A stretch of DNA of 64,000 nucleotides from Ferrovibrio terrae (GTDB lineage Bacteria > Pseudomonadota > Alphaproteobacteria > Ferrovibrionales > Ferrovibrionaceae): contig NZ_CP041636.1 in assembly GCF_007197755.1 (NCBI RefSeq), forward strand, positions 3,012,001 through 3,076,000. Direction: 5' to 3'. Positions 46,379 through 58,192 of the stretch are shown here, piece after piece. The notes under the pieces are model-generated. The model saw nothing but the letters and a program-made list of their open reading frames with translations. It ran no database searches and was not told where the DNA came from. Made by a program: the position numbers and the translations under genes. The stretch's first letter is position 1; the number at the start of each line of letters is the position of its first letter.

Positions 46379-48283
46379 TTAGAAGTTGGCGGCGCGGGCG
46401 CGCGCTTCCGGGTTGATGCTGACGCCGATTTCCTTCTGCAGCACCAGTTTGTATTGCGTCACCAGATCCTGGGTCATGCCGCCGGCAAGCTGCTGCGCCG
46501 CCTGCTCCTGCTGGCGGGCCATCAGGGCCGGGTCGGGCTGTTCGATGCCTGACAGTTTCGCCACGATGGCGCCGCCGGCGGGGCTTGCGGCCGGGCCGCT
46601 CACCACATCGCCGACCTTGGGCGAGGCGAACAGTGCGCTGATGACCGCAGGCGAGAAGCTGCGTTCAGCCGGCTGGCCGCCGCGGCTGAGCGGTGCGCTC
46701 AGCTGCACGGCCGCGCCGATGCCGGCGGCTTCGCGGGCAAGGTCGCCACCGCTGCGGACGCGCTCGGCGATCTGCCTGGCGCGGTCGTTGGCGGCATCGG
46801 CGCGGGCGCGTTCGACCAGCGCGGCCACCACGTCCGGCTTCACCTGTTCCAGCGGCTTGAGCGTCGCCGGCTGGATCGCCAGCACCTTGAGCACGATCAG
46901 GCCGCCATCGGTGCTGTCGACGATCTGCGGTTCGGCCTCGGTGCCGAGCTGGAAGGCTTCGCTCAGGAAGGCCGGCAGCTTGGGCAGCGCCTCGACCGGC
47001 TTGCCGGCCGTGTCGGCGCCCTGCGCGTCGATGCCCTCGACCTGCTTGGTCGGCAGGTTCTGCGTCTTGGCGATTTCATCCAGCGTGGCGCCGCCGGCGA
47101 TCTGGTCGTCGATCTGCTGGCGCAGTTTCACCATGCCGTCGGCCGCCTTGCGGAGGCCGATCTGGTTGCGCAGCTCGGTCTGCACGGATTCAAAGCTGCG
47201 CGTGGTGCCGGCCTGGATGTCGGTGACGCGCAGCAGATGAAAGCCGAAGGGCGAGATCACCGGGTCGCTGACCTTGTCCTTCTCCAGCGCGAAGGCGGCA
47301 TTGGCGATCGCGGCCGGCAGATCGTTCCGCGTCACCAGCCCCAGCGACAGGTCTTCCGGCTTCAGCTTCTGGAGGCGGGCCGCCATGGCGGCGAAGCTCT
47401 CGCCCTTGGCGATGGCTTCGGCGGCAGCCTTGGCTTCGGCTTCGGTGGTGAACACCACCTGTTCGACGCTGCGCTTCTCCGGCGTGATGTAGGCCTGCTG
47501 GTGCGAGTCATATTCCTCGCGCAGTTCCTCAGGCGTCACATTCATCACAGTGGCGCGCTGCGCGGCGGAAATGTCGAACCAGGCCACATTGCGGCGCTCA
47601 GGCGCGGTGAAGCTGACGGGATGCGCCTTGTAGAACTCTTCGATCTGCGCGTCGGTCGGCGCGGCCGGAGCCGGCAGCCTGGCCGGATCGATCACGATGA
47701 ATTCGGCCATGCGGCGCTGCAGGCGATACTGCAGCACGGCATTCACCATCGCATCGGGCGCATGCACCACGCTGCCGAAAAGGCTGCCGAGCAACTGGCT
47801 GCGCAGCACGTCGTCGCGCAGCAGCGCCACCAGCATGCCCTCGCTGTAGCCTTCGTTGCGCAGATAGTTTTCAAACGCGAGGCGGTCGAACTGGCCGCCC
47901 ATGCCCTTGAAGGCCGAGGCATTCATGATCAGCTCGCGCACCTGCGCGTCGCTGGCACCGATGCCGAGCTTGCGCGCGGCCTGCACATAGAGCTTGTCCT
48001 CGATCATGCGGTTCAGCGCGGTCTCGTCGATGCCGAGCTGCTTGGCCTGCTCAAGGCTGAAGCCGGGGCCGAACTGGCGGCGCAGCTGGTTCACCTCGCG
48101 GCGCAGCGCATCGGAATATTCCTGCTGGCCGATGCTGGTCGAACCGACCTTGGCGACGTCGCCGCTGCTGCCGAAACCGGACACGTAATCGCCGATGCCC
48201 CAGATGGCGAAGCTGAACACGAGAAGGATCATCAGACCCTTGGCAATCCAGGACGCGGCGCCGGAGCGCATCTGCTGAAGCAT
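46379..48283 (-). CDS. ppiD: PpiD-like periplasmic peptidyl-prolyl isomerase/chaperone
   Basis: A 634-residue protein anchored by one N-terminal helix (KGLMILLVFSFAIWGIGDYV). A SurA-type chaperone domain and a parvulin-type PPIase domain (about 265-360, with LGLVTRNDLPAAIANAAFAL and VISPFGFHLLRVTDI) follow, then a long C-terminal chaperone region. It assists folding of exported proteins near the Sec translocon. The gene is divergent from tpiA and is followed by trpE. A hairpin GCCCGGT/ACCGGGC lies in its leader at 48322-48340. Confidence 0.9.
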   Translation of the reverse strand: MLQQMRSGAASWIAKGLMILLVFSFAIWGIGDYVSGFGSSGDVAKVGSTSIGQQEYSDALRREVNQLRRQFGPGFSLEQAKQLGIDETALNRMIEDKLYVQAARKLGIGASDAQVRELIMNASAFKGMGGQFDRLAFENYLRNEGYSEGMLVALLRDDVLRSQLLGSLFGSVVHAPDAMVNAVLQYRLQRRMAEFIVIDPARLPAPAAPTDAQIEEFYKAHPVSFTAPERRNVAWFDISAAQRATVMNVTPEELREEYDSHQQAYITPEKRSVEQVVFTTEAEAKAAAEAIAKGESFAAMAARLQKLKPEDLSLGLVTRNDLPAAIANAAFALEKDKVSDPVISPFGFHLLRVTDIQAGTTRSFESVQTELRNQIGLRKAADGMVKLRQQIDDQIAGGATLDEIAKTQNLPTKQVEGIDAQGADTAGKPVEALPKLPAFLSEAFQLGTEAEPQIVDSTDGGLIVLKVLAIQPATLKPLEQVKPDVVAALVERARADAANDRARQIAERVRSGGDLAREAAGIGAAVQLSAPLSRGGQPAERSFSPAVISALFASPKVGDVVSGPAASPAGGAIVAKLSGIEQPDPALMARQQEQAAQQLAGGMTQDLVTQYKLVLQKEIGVSINPEARARAANF

Positions 48284-48321
48284 AGACCCACCTAAAAAAG
48301 CAAAGCGAAAACAAAGGCTCA

Positions 48322-48340
48322 GCCCGGTAAATGACCGGGC
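48322..48340 (-). promoter_or_regulatory. hairpin in the ppiD leader
   Basis: Seven-base-pair stem GCCCGGT/ACCGGGC with an AAATG loop, 39-57 bases before the ppiD ATG. On the minus strand it is followed by pyrimidine-rich TTTGTTTTCGCTTTGC, so weak attenuation of ppiD-trpE is possible. Confidence 0.4.
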
Positions 48341-48467
48341 CGGAACGGGCCGGCAGTGTAAAGGCGGGGGCTGGGGGCGGCAAGGCGCCGGCTTTGCCTT
48401 TCCGGCCGGAACTTGCTAGGGAAGACGCGGTTTTTTGCCCATTCAATCATCACGTCTGTGAGGTCCC

Positions 48468-49223
48468 ATGGCGGCGCGTCGCCCCCTGATCGTCGGCAAC
48501 TGGAAAATGAACGGCCTGACCGCGAGTCTGGCCGAGGCTTCGGCCCTGGCCGGCAAGGTGAAGGCCCAGGCCCCGGCAGCCGAACTCGGCCTCTGCCCGC
48601 CGGCCACGCTGGTCGCCGCCATGGCCGCCGCGCTCAAGGGCACTGGCATTGGCGTCGGCGGGCAGGACTGTCATGCCAAGGCCAGCGGCGCCCATACCGG
48701 CGACATCAGCGCCGAGGCCCTGAAGGATGCCGGCGCGATCTATGTGCTGGCCGGCCATTCCGAGCGCCGCACCGACCATGCCGAAACCGATGCCACCGTG
48801 CGCGCCAAGGCGCAGGCCGCCCATCGCGCCGGGCTGATCGCCATCGTCTGTCTGGGCGAAACGCTGGCGCAGCGCGACGCCAACGAGACGCTGAAGGTGG
48901 TCTCGGCCCAGCTGCGCGGCTCGCTGCCCGACGATGCGACGGCGGCGAATACCGTGGTCGCCTACGAACCGGTCTGGGCCATCGGCACCGGCCGCACGCC
49001 CACAGAGGCCCAGGTGGCCGAAGTGCATGCCGCCATGCGCCAGGAACTGAAGGCGCGGTTCGACGATGGCGAGGGTTTCCGCCTGCTCTATGGCGGCTCG
49101 GTGAAGCCCGACAACGCCAAGGCCCTCATGGCGGTGGCCGATGTGGATGGCGCGCTGGTCGGCGGTGCCAGCCTGAAGGCGAATGACTTCTGGCCCATCA
49201 TCGAGGCCAAGGGTTTCAAATAA
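48468..49223 (+). CDS. tpiA: triosephosphate isomerase
   Basis: A 251-residue TIM-barrel enzyme of glycolysis that interconverts dihydroxyacetone phosphate and glyceraldehyde 3-phosphate. Active-site residues are in NWKMN (Lys), AGHSERR (His) and [11 protein letters not shown] (Glu); the phosphate loop is [10 protein letters not shown] and VGGASL. It begins a rightward series tpiA-epmB-like-secG-pyrG, with eno after it. Its stop is three bases before the aminomutase gene. Confidence 0.97.
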   Translation: MAARRPLIVGNWKMNGLTASLAEASALAGKVKAQAPAAELGLCPPATLVAAMAAALKGTGIGVGGQDCHAKASGAHTGDISAEALKDAGAIYVLAGHSERRTDHAETDATVRAKAQAAHRAGLIAIVCLGETLAQRDANETLKVVSAQLRGSLPDDATAANTVVAYEPVWAIGTGRTPTEAQVAEVHAAMRQELKARFDDGEGFRLLYGGSVKPDNAKALMAVADVDGALVGGASLKANDFWPIIEAKGFK

Positions 49224-49226
49224 GCC

Positions 49227-50246
49227 ATGGGCAAGGTCGAGCGGGACGAAGACGGCGCAATCGCGGCCCTGAAACAGGTTGCCGCGCAGTTTGCCGTTGC
49301 TGTCACGCCGCATCTTCAGGCGCAGATCGACCCGAGCGATCCGAAAGATCCGATCGCGCGCCAGTTCCTGCCCGATGCGGCCGAACTGGTGACGCATGAG
49401 CACGAGCGCGGCGATCCCATCGGAGACGACGCGCACAGCCCGGTGCCGGGCATCGTGCATCGCTATCCCGACCGCGTGCTGCTGAAACTCGTCAACGTCT
49501 GCCCGGTCTACTGCCGCTTCTGCTTCCGCCGCGAGATGGTGGGGCCGGGCTCGAAAGGCCTGAGCGCCGAGCAGCTCGATGCGGCGATCGACTATATCGC
49601 GCAGCATCCGGCGATCTGGGAAGTGATCCTCACCGGCGGCGATCCGCTGATCGTGTCGCCGCGCCGCCTGAAACAGGTGATCGCGCGGCTGAACGCGATC
49701 CCGCATCTGGGCGTGATCCGGCTGCATTCCCGCGTGCCGGTGGTCGATCCAGCAAAGATCAACGACGTGATGATCGACGCGCTGAAATCGAGCGAGAAAG
49801 CCGTGTGGCTGCTGCTGCATGCCAACCATGCGCGCGAGTTCGTGCCTGAAGCGACGGCGGCGATCCGCAGACTGGTGGAGGCCGGCGTGCCGATGCTGGG
49901 TCAGTCGGTGCTGCTCAAGGGCATCAACGACAGCCCGGCGGCGCTCACCGACCTGTTCCGCGCCATGGTCGCCAACCGCATCAAGCCGCATTACCTGCAT
50001 CACGGCGACCTGGCGCGCGGCACCAGCCATTTCCGCCTGTCGCTGGCCGAGGGCCAGAACCTGATGCGCCGCCTGCGCGGGCATACCTCGGGCCTGCTGC
50101 AGCCGACCTACATCCTCGATATCCCCGGCGGCCACGGGAAGGTGCCGGTCGGGCCGGGCTATGCCGAGCCGAACGAAGACGGCAGCTGGACCGTCACCGA
50201 TCCCTGGGGCTGTTCGCATCCCTACGACGATCCGGCGGTACGTTAG
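49227..50246 (+). CDS. radical-SAM lysine 2,3-aminomutase family protein (EpmB/KamA-like)
   Basis: A 339-residue PLP/radical-SAM enzyme. The 4Fe-4S cysteines are Cys92, Cys96 and Cys99 in CPVYCRFCFRR. The TGGDPLIVSP loop and the late DIPGGHGKVPVG, with the presumed PLP lysine, are KamA-type. The length is close to EpmB (about 342), which converts alpha- to beta-lysine for elongation factor P modification, and shorter than catabolic KamA (about 415). efp and epmA are not in the window. It starts three bases after tpiA, so it is cotranscribed with a glycolytic gene. Confidence 0.85.
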   Translation: MGKVERDEDGAIAALKQVAAQFAVAVTPHLQAQIDPSDPKDPIARQFLPDAAELVTHEHERGDPIGDDAHSPVPGIVHRYPDRVLLKLVNVCPVYCRFCFRREMVGPGSKGLSAEQLDAAIDYIAQHPAIWEVILTGGDPLIVSPRRLKQVIARLNAIPHLGVIRLHSRVPVVDPAKINDVMIDALKSSEKAVWLLLHANHAREFVPEATAAIRRLVEAGVPMLGQSVLLKGINDSPAALTDLFRAMVANRIKPHYLHHGDLARGTSHFRLSLAEGQNLMRRLRGHTSGLLQPTYILDIPGGHGKVPVGPGYAEPNEDGSWTVTDPWGCSHPYDDPAVR

Positions 50247-50253
50247 TCGAAGG

Positions 50254-50400
50254 CTTATCCGGTCTGGGCCGGGGCTTATTCCGGCTGGGGCGATGCTTAT
50301 TTATGCTTATTCCGCTTATCCGAGCGTATCGGCACTTATCCCGGCTTATCTGTGGCTATCTCGGCGTATCTGCGCCTATTTCAGCTTAATTTCTGATTAT
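50254..50400. repeat. phased CTTAT array 2
   Basis: CTTAT-like pentamers (some CGTAT, CCTAT, GCTAT, CTTAA or ATTAT) start at 50254, 50275, 50296, 50306, 50315, 50325, 50335, 50345, 50355, 50365, 50375, 50385 and 50396. From 50296 onward the spacing is 9-11, mostly exactly 10 bases. The loose decamer consensus is NCGGCTTATC. The orientation is the same as in array 1 at 10038. It lies directly after the aminomutase stop. Confidence 0.88.
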
Positions 50401-50424
50401 CCTTTTAAGTCAGTTATTTAGAAA

Positions 50425-50525
50425 GTCGTCATGCTCGGCCTTGTGCCGAGCATCCCTTTCCTTTTCGCTGGTCATGACCTGGCAGAACGGACAGGTGGAT
50501 CCCCGGGACAAGCCCGAGGAGACGG
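50425..50525. repeat. dispersed GC-rich palindromic repeat (copy 3, degraded)
   Basis: GTCATGCTCGGCCTTGTGCC-GAGCATCC forms a stem-loop at about 50428-50456. A second half, TGGATCCCCGGGACAAGCCC-GAGGAGACG at about 50496-50525, matches the family theme GGGxCAAGCCC. The two are separated by unrelated sequence, so the element looks broken. Confidence 0.6.
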
Positions 50526-50758
50526 TGGTGTGAGGGCTGTGGGCACGGGCAGGGCGGCGCCTGATCTGGCGCAATCCCATATTCATCGCGCCAGGCGGTC
50601 GGGCGCTGTCCAGCGGGCAGAAATCTACCAAAGAACAATAATAGAACATTCCCCAAAAGTCAAGTCCGGCCCGCAGCCTGCAAGCTTCGCGGCGGCAGGC
50701 CCTTTCCCTCTCCGCCGTCACGGTGTAAAAGCCCCCGGACTTTGGAGATTCAGAACCC

Positions 50759-51076
50759 ATGATGACCTTCCTTCTGGTGGTGCATATCCTGCTGGCGCTG
50801 GCGCTGATCGGCGTCATCCTGGTGCAGCGTTCGGAAGGCGGCGCGCTCGGTATGGGCGGCGGTGGCGGCGGCGGTTTCATGACCGCGCGTGGCTCGGCCA
50901 ACCTGCTGACCCGCACCACGGCGGTTCTGGCGACCCTGTTCATCATCTCGAGCATCGTGCTGGCGATTCTCGCCGGCGGTCACTCGCGGCCGACCTCGAT
51001 TCTCGATTCGGCTCCGGCCGCGACTCCGGGCGCACCCGCCGAACCGGCCAAGCCTGCCGTCCCGCTGTCGCAGTAA
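50759..51076 (+). CDS. secG: preprotein translocase subunit SecG
   Basis: A 105-residue Sec translocon component with two membrane helices (LVVHILLALALIGVILVQ and TAVLATLFIISSIVLAIL) flanking the conserved glycine-rich loop SEGGALGMGGGGGGGFMTARGSANLLTR. The C-terminus is an Ala/Pro-rich tail. It sits between the tpiA group and pyrG, the usual alphaproteobacterial position. A GGAG ribosome site lies upstream of the double ATG; the second ATG at 50762 is also possible. Confidence 0.94.
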   Translation: MMTFLLVVHILLALALIGVILVQRSEGGALGMGGGGGGGFMTARGSANLLTRTTAVLATLFIISSIVLAILAGGHSRPTSILDSAPAATPGAPAEPAKPAVPLSQ

Positions 51077-51095
51077 CGCTGCCCTAATCGCCTGA

Positions 51096-54411
<3,316 letters not shown>

Positions 54412-54422
54412 GCAGACAGACG

Positions 54423-54764
54423 ATGATGAGCCGGGGGGTAATCATCATCGCACTCGCCGTCGCGCTGGCTCACGCCGGCGCGGCGGCGCAGTCTGTTTCC
54501 GTCGTGGGAAAATGGGCCGTCAGCCAGAGCCGTTGCGACAGCGAGACCATCGCCTTCGAGGCAGATGGCGCTTTCACCTCGACACTGGACGACAACCAGC
54601 CGCGCGCCGGCAAATACCGCACCGGCCGCGACCGCATCATCCTGCTGGACGAGCAGGAGCCCGACCGTGAGCTGGCGCTGATCATCATCGACTTCTCGCC
54701 GACGCGCCTTGTCGCGTTCGATGAGACGATTGAGTCCGATCGCCGCCTGGTGAAGTGCCGGTAA
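54423..54764 (+). CDS. small secreted hypothetical protein
   Basis: A 113-residue protein with a signal peptide (VIIIALAVALAHAGAAAQ) and a short beta-rich domain: VVGKWAVSQSRCDSETIAFEADGAF, GKYRTGRDRIILLDE and a C-terminal VKCR. The two cysteines could form a disulfide. The GKW...F-DG-F pattern is seen in various lipocalin-like or META-type secreted proteins, but I assign no family. It begins 11 bases after eno; the second of two adjacent ATGs is also possible. Confidence 0.6.
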   Translation: MMSRGVIIIALAVALAHAGAAAQSVSVVGKWAVSQSRCDSETIAFEADGAFTSTLDDNQPRAGKYRTGRDRIILLDEQEPDRELALIIIDFSPTRLVAFDETIESDRRLVKCR

Positions 54765-54975
54765 GCCGGCAACCGCCAGGCCATCAGCCCTGTAGTCCCG
54801 CGGGGTTATAGAATTGTCCCGATTGTTATGATGCATTGATTGCAGGCGCGGTTGCCCGTCGTGGCACTGTCTGCCGAAGGGGGCGTGCGTAATCCATCGA
54901 TTGCATTTTTTCGTTTGCTGCTGCCGCAGCAAGCCAGGGTGACCTGTGGCCTGCGGTACAACCTGAGGGAAAATC

Positions 54976-55401
54976 ATGACGCTATTCAAAACAGCCATCG
55001 CGTTCTGCGGCCTGGTTCTGGCAACTGTCGCACAGCCGGCCGCCGCGCAGGATGCGCCGATGTCGATCACCGGCACCACCACGGTGAATGCCGAACAGGT
55101 GGTCGATCTGGTCACCAAGAAGAGCAACCTGGTCATTCTCGACAATCGGAAGCCGGAGGATTTCGCCGCCGGCCATATCGAAGGCGCGATCCGCCTGATC
55201 GATACCGACGTCACGCCCGAAAGCCTGGCGAAAGCCGTCAAGACCAAGGACACGCCGGTGCTGTTCTACTGCAATGGCCTGAAATGCGGCCGCGCCGCCA
55301 AGGCCGCCAGCGTCGCCGTGCAGCAGGGCTACAAGGAAGTTTACTACTACGCACTCGGCCTCGACGAATGGAACAAGAAGGGCCTGCCGCTGGTCAAGTG
55401 A
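54976..55401 (+). CDS. secreted rhodanese-like protein
   Basis: A 141-residue periplasmic protein: signal peptide ending AAAQ, then a single rhodanese domain (VILDNRKPEDFAAGHIEGAI). The active-site loop is YCNGLKCGRAAKA with Cys99 and a second Cys104. This C-N-G-x-x-C form is longer than the usual CRxGxR loop and matches a periplasmic rhodanese subgroup often near c-type cytochrome or PQQ dehydrogenase genes. Sulfur transfer is possible but not certain. GAGGG ribosome site; it is followed 36 bases later by a chemoreceptor. Confidence 0.83.
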   Translation: MTLFKTAIAFCGLVLATVAQPAAAQDAPMSITGTTTVNAEQVVDLVTKKSNLVILDNRKPEDFAAGHIEGAIRLIDTDVTPESLAKAVKTKDTPVLFYCNGLKCGRAAKAASVAVQQGYKEVYYYALGLDEWNKKGLPLVK

Positions 55402-55437
55402 TCGCTGAACGTCGCGCCTGATCCGGTTGATCCTGCC

Positions 55438-57474
55438 ATGAAGCTGTCGCTCACGGTCGTTGTCGGCCTCACGCTGGCAACGGTTCTCGCCGCCAGTGGC
55501 GGCGTCGGCACCTATATGTCGCAGCGCTACGAGCAGCAGATGGACGAGGGCACGCTGCAGGGCGATGCCCGCATGGCACGCGCCCTCGCGGTCAGCCGGA
55601 TCTGGAGCGAGCATTACAAGACCATCGCACCGGTGGCACAGGCGATCGCGCAGAGTGCCGCACTGCGCAGCGCGGTCGCCGCCAGGGATGCGGCGGCGGC
55701 TTCGGCGGCGTTGCGCGAGGAATTCGGCCGCGGCGCGATTTCCAGCGGCAGCATCGACCTGCGCGGCGCCACCATGCTCGATCCCGGGATGAAAACCATC
55801 GGTGGCGAATGGCGCGGCGCGGAACTGGCGGTTCCCATTGCACTGCTGGAGCCGCTGAGCAAACGCGAAGGCTCGGCCCGCATGCAGCTGGTGCAACTCG
55901 GCTGGGTCAGCGGGCAGGGGCCGGTGCAGACCGTGATCGCGCCGGTCGGCGGGTTGCGGCTCAGCGGTTATATCGCACTGCACGTCGACCCACTGCCCGA
56001 ACTGAAGGGCATGGAGCAGCAGCTCGGCCTCAATATCGCCGTCTATCCGGTCGGCGGCACCACTCCGGCGCTGCAGCTTTCCGGCATCGCCGCGGCCGGC
56101 CAGACCGATATCGTCGAGACCCGCATCGATCTGCCCGGGCCCGATGGCGCGCGTGTGGCCGATCTGGTGGTCGGGCGCGATCTGGCCGGCTTGCATGCCG
56201 ATCTGCTGCGCACGCGGCTGAGTTCGCTGGCGATCTTCATTGTCATTGCCGGCGGTGTCGCCACCGTCGCGCTGATCCTGGTGGCCCGCTATCTGGCAGC
56301 GATCCGCCGGCGCGAGGCGCAGCAGGAGGCGGCCGAAGCGCGACTGCGTGCCGAGCGCGAAGAGTCGGACCGGCAGGCGACAGACCGCGAAGCTGCCCAG
56401 CGCGAAGCTTTCGAGAAAGAGCGTCAGGTCCAGGAAAGCCGGCTCGAAGAGTCGGTGGGCGCCATTGTCGAGGCCGCCAGCGTCGGCGATCTGAGCCGCC
56501 GCATCGAGACCGCCATGCTGGAAGGCGTGAACCGCCGTCTGGCCGAAGGCGTGAACCGTCTGCTCGCCACCACCGAATCCGCCATCAGGGAGGTCGGCAC
56601 GGTGCTGACGCCGCTGGCGGATGGCGATCTCACCCGTCGCGTGCAGGCCGAGTATCAGGGCCTGTTCGGCATTCTGCGTGACGACACCAACCGGTTGGCC
56701 GACCAGCTGGGCGAGATGGCCGGCCGGCTCACCCAATCGGCGGGACTGGTGCATGATGCGGCCGCCGAAATTTCCAATGGCAGCCAGGACCTGTCGAGCC
56801 GTACGGAATCCCAGGCCGCCAGCATCGAAGAGACCGCGGCGTCGATGCATGAGATCACCGAAACGGTGAAGCACAATGCCGAGAATGCGCAGGCGGCCAA
56901 CCAGCTGGCAGTCGCGGCGCGCGATACGGCGGAAAAGGGCGGCGCGGTGGTGGCGGAGGCCGTCTCTGCCGTGACCCGGATCGAGGACAGCGCGCGCAAG
57001 ATTGCCGACATCGTCGGCCTGATCGACGAGATCGCCTTCCAGACCAACCTGCTCGCCCTCAACGCGAGCGTCGAAGCCGCGCGCGCGGGCGAGGCGGGCA
57101 AGGGGTTTGCCGTCGTGGCACAGGAAGTGCGCGCGCTGGCGCAGCGCTCGGCGAATGCCTCGAAGGACATCAAGGCGCTGATCCAGGCGTCGAACAGCCA
57201 GGTCAAAAGCGGCGCGGCGCTGGTCAATCAGACGGGACAGTCGCTGGCCGACATCGTTATCGCGATCAAGAAGGTGTCGGATATCGTGGCGGAGATTGCT
57301 GCCGCGAGTCATGAACAGGCCATCGGCCTCGATCAGGTCAATACGGCGGTGACCGCGATGGACGAGATGACCCAGCGGAATGCGGCTCTGGTGGAAGAGA
57401 CCTCGGCTTCAGCCCGTACGCTGTCGGATCAGGCCGTGCAGCTGAAGGACCTGCTGCGCTTCTTCAGGCGTTGA
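55438..57474 (+). CDS. methyl-accepting chemotaxis protein
   Basis: A 678-residue receptor. The first membrane helix is residues 2-24, an extracytoplasmic single- or double-Cache-like domain spans about 30-255 ([38 protein letters not shown]), and the second helix [20 protein letters not shown] is at about 260-280. A coiled-coil/HAMP linker and the signalling hairpin with [19 protein letters not shown] follow. It ends LLRFFRR without a CheR pentapeptide. The position 36 bases after the rhodanese gene may mean cotranscription. Confidence 0.92.
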   Translation: MKLSLTVVVGLTLATVLAASGGVGTYMSQRYEQQMDEGTLQGDARMARALAVSRIWSEHYKTIAPVAQAIAQSAALRSAVAARDAAAASAALREEFGRGAISSGSIDLRGATMLDPGMKTIGGEWRGAELAVPIALLEPLSKREGSARMQLVQLGWVSGQGPVQTVIAPVGGLRLSGYIALHVDPLPELKGMEQQLGLNIAVYPVGGTTPALQLSGIAAAGQTDIVETRIDLPGPDGARVADLVVGRDLAGLHADLLRTRLSSLAIFIVIAGGVATVALILVARYLAAIRRREAQQEAAEARLRAEREESDRQATDREAAQREAFEKERQVQESRLEESVGAIVEAASVGDLSRRIETAMLEGVNRRLAEGVNRLLATTESAIREVGTVLTPLADGDLTRRVQAEYQGLFGILRDDTNRLADQLGEMAGRLTQSAGLVHDAAAEISNGSQDLSSRTESQAASIEETAASMHEITETVKHNAENAQAANQLAVAARDTAEKGGAVVAEAVSAVTRIEDSARKIADIVGLIDEIAFQTNLLALNASVEAARAGEAGKGFAVVAQEVRALAQRSANASKDIKALIQASNSQVKSGAALVNQTGQSLADIVIAIKKVSDIVAEIAAASHEQAIGLDQVNTAVTAMDEMTQRNAALVEETSASARTLSDQAVQLKDLLRFFRR

Positions 57475-57483
57475 CCGCGCGCG

Positions 57484-58119
57484 CTAGTCCGAAACCGCCA
57501 TCACCCTGGCGGGGTCTTCGCCGCCCGGCAGATAGGCCGGTGCGCGGAACTGCGGCTTTACGCGGATGCCCGGATACTGCTGGAGCATGGTGAAGGCGAG
57601 GCGGTCGCTGCGGGTCAGTTTGTCGCAGCGCGCCGGCTGGCTGATCACATCGCAGTGCATGTCGCCGATGTAGCGCACCTCGCCGGCTTTCACCGTGAAG
57701 AAGGGCGTGCCAGGACCGCTGACTGGCTGCAGCCTGTAAAAGGATTCCGCGATTTCCGACTTGATGCCGTGCAGGTAATAGGTTCCGGGCGGAACGCGCA
57801 CGACATGGATGCTGATCTCGCCGGCGTGGCGGTCGCCGAAGGTTTCGTTGTGCTCGTCCGTGCCGATAATCACCTTGTGGGGCGTGCCGGCGCGCATGCC
57901 CGGCTCCGGCAGGCTGTTCCACCACATGCGGAAATCGGGGTAGTAGCGTTCGGTCGGCTTGAGGATCGGCATGGTCGACCGCATGCCGATGACCACAATG
58001 GAATCGGCCGAGCCGCCGACGAACTGCGTGTCGGTCGAGGCCATCGACGTCGGGTCCATGCAGCCGCCGAGCGGGAGGACGAGCAGGGCGGCGGCAGCGA
58101 GGGAGCGGAGCGTGAACAT
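57484..58119 (-). CDS. putative lipoprotein of unknown function
   Basis: A 211-residue predicted lipoprotein: signal LRSLAAAALLVLP and lipobox PLGGC with Cys20. The mature part is rich in beta-type segments (SIVVIGMRSTMP, HKVIIGTDEHNETFGDRHAG, ISIHVVRVPPGTYYLHGIKS, EVRYIGDMHCDV). The VPPGxYYL and GEVxYIG pattern is shared by several secreted proteins that look like DUF2846-type folds; this resemblance is tentative. It converges with the chemoreceptor, nine bases apart. Confidence 0.65.
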   Translation of the reverse strand: MFTLRSLAAAALLVLPLGGCMDPTSMASTDTQFVGGSADSIVVIGMRSTMPILKPTERYYPDFRMWWNSLPEPGMRAGTPHKVIIGTDEHNETFGDRHAGEISIHVVRVPPGTYYLHGIKSEIAESFYRLQPVSGPGTPFFTVKAGEVRYIGDMHCDVISQPARCDKLTRSDRLAFTMLQQYPGIRVKPQFRAPAYLPGGEDPARVMAVSD

Positions 58120-58192
58120 GTCCGACTCCTAACCGCAGTCGCAAACGGCGGCAACCGCTTTTCATGGTTAATGGCAAATGGCAGCGACACGC

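Larger units (their letters stand above)
50247..50758. other. 512-bp intergenic region between the aminomutase gene and secG
   Basis: Holds the phased CTTAT array (50254-50400) and a palindromic-repeat segment (50425-50525). About 230 bases upstream of secG then show no clear feature apart from the secG ribosome site. Small frames in it are unlikely to be genes. Confidence 0.6.

Noticed and set aside
50254-50400. Possible CRISPR array
   Set aside because: Units are 10 bp with a conserved pentamer only; no 28-37 bp repeats, spacers or cas genes.
54982-57312. 776-codon open frame antisense to the rhodanese and third chemoreceptor genes
   Set aside because: The sense strand has clear rhodanese and MCP motifs; the antisense product is low in hydrophobic pattern and unrecognisable. 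Same reasoning for 35056-36807, 37891-39738 and 51174-52832.
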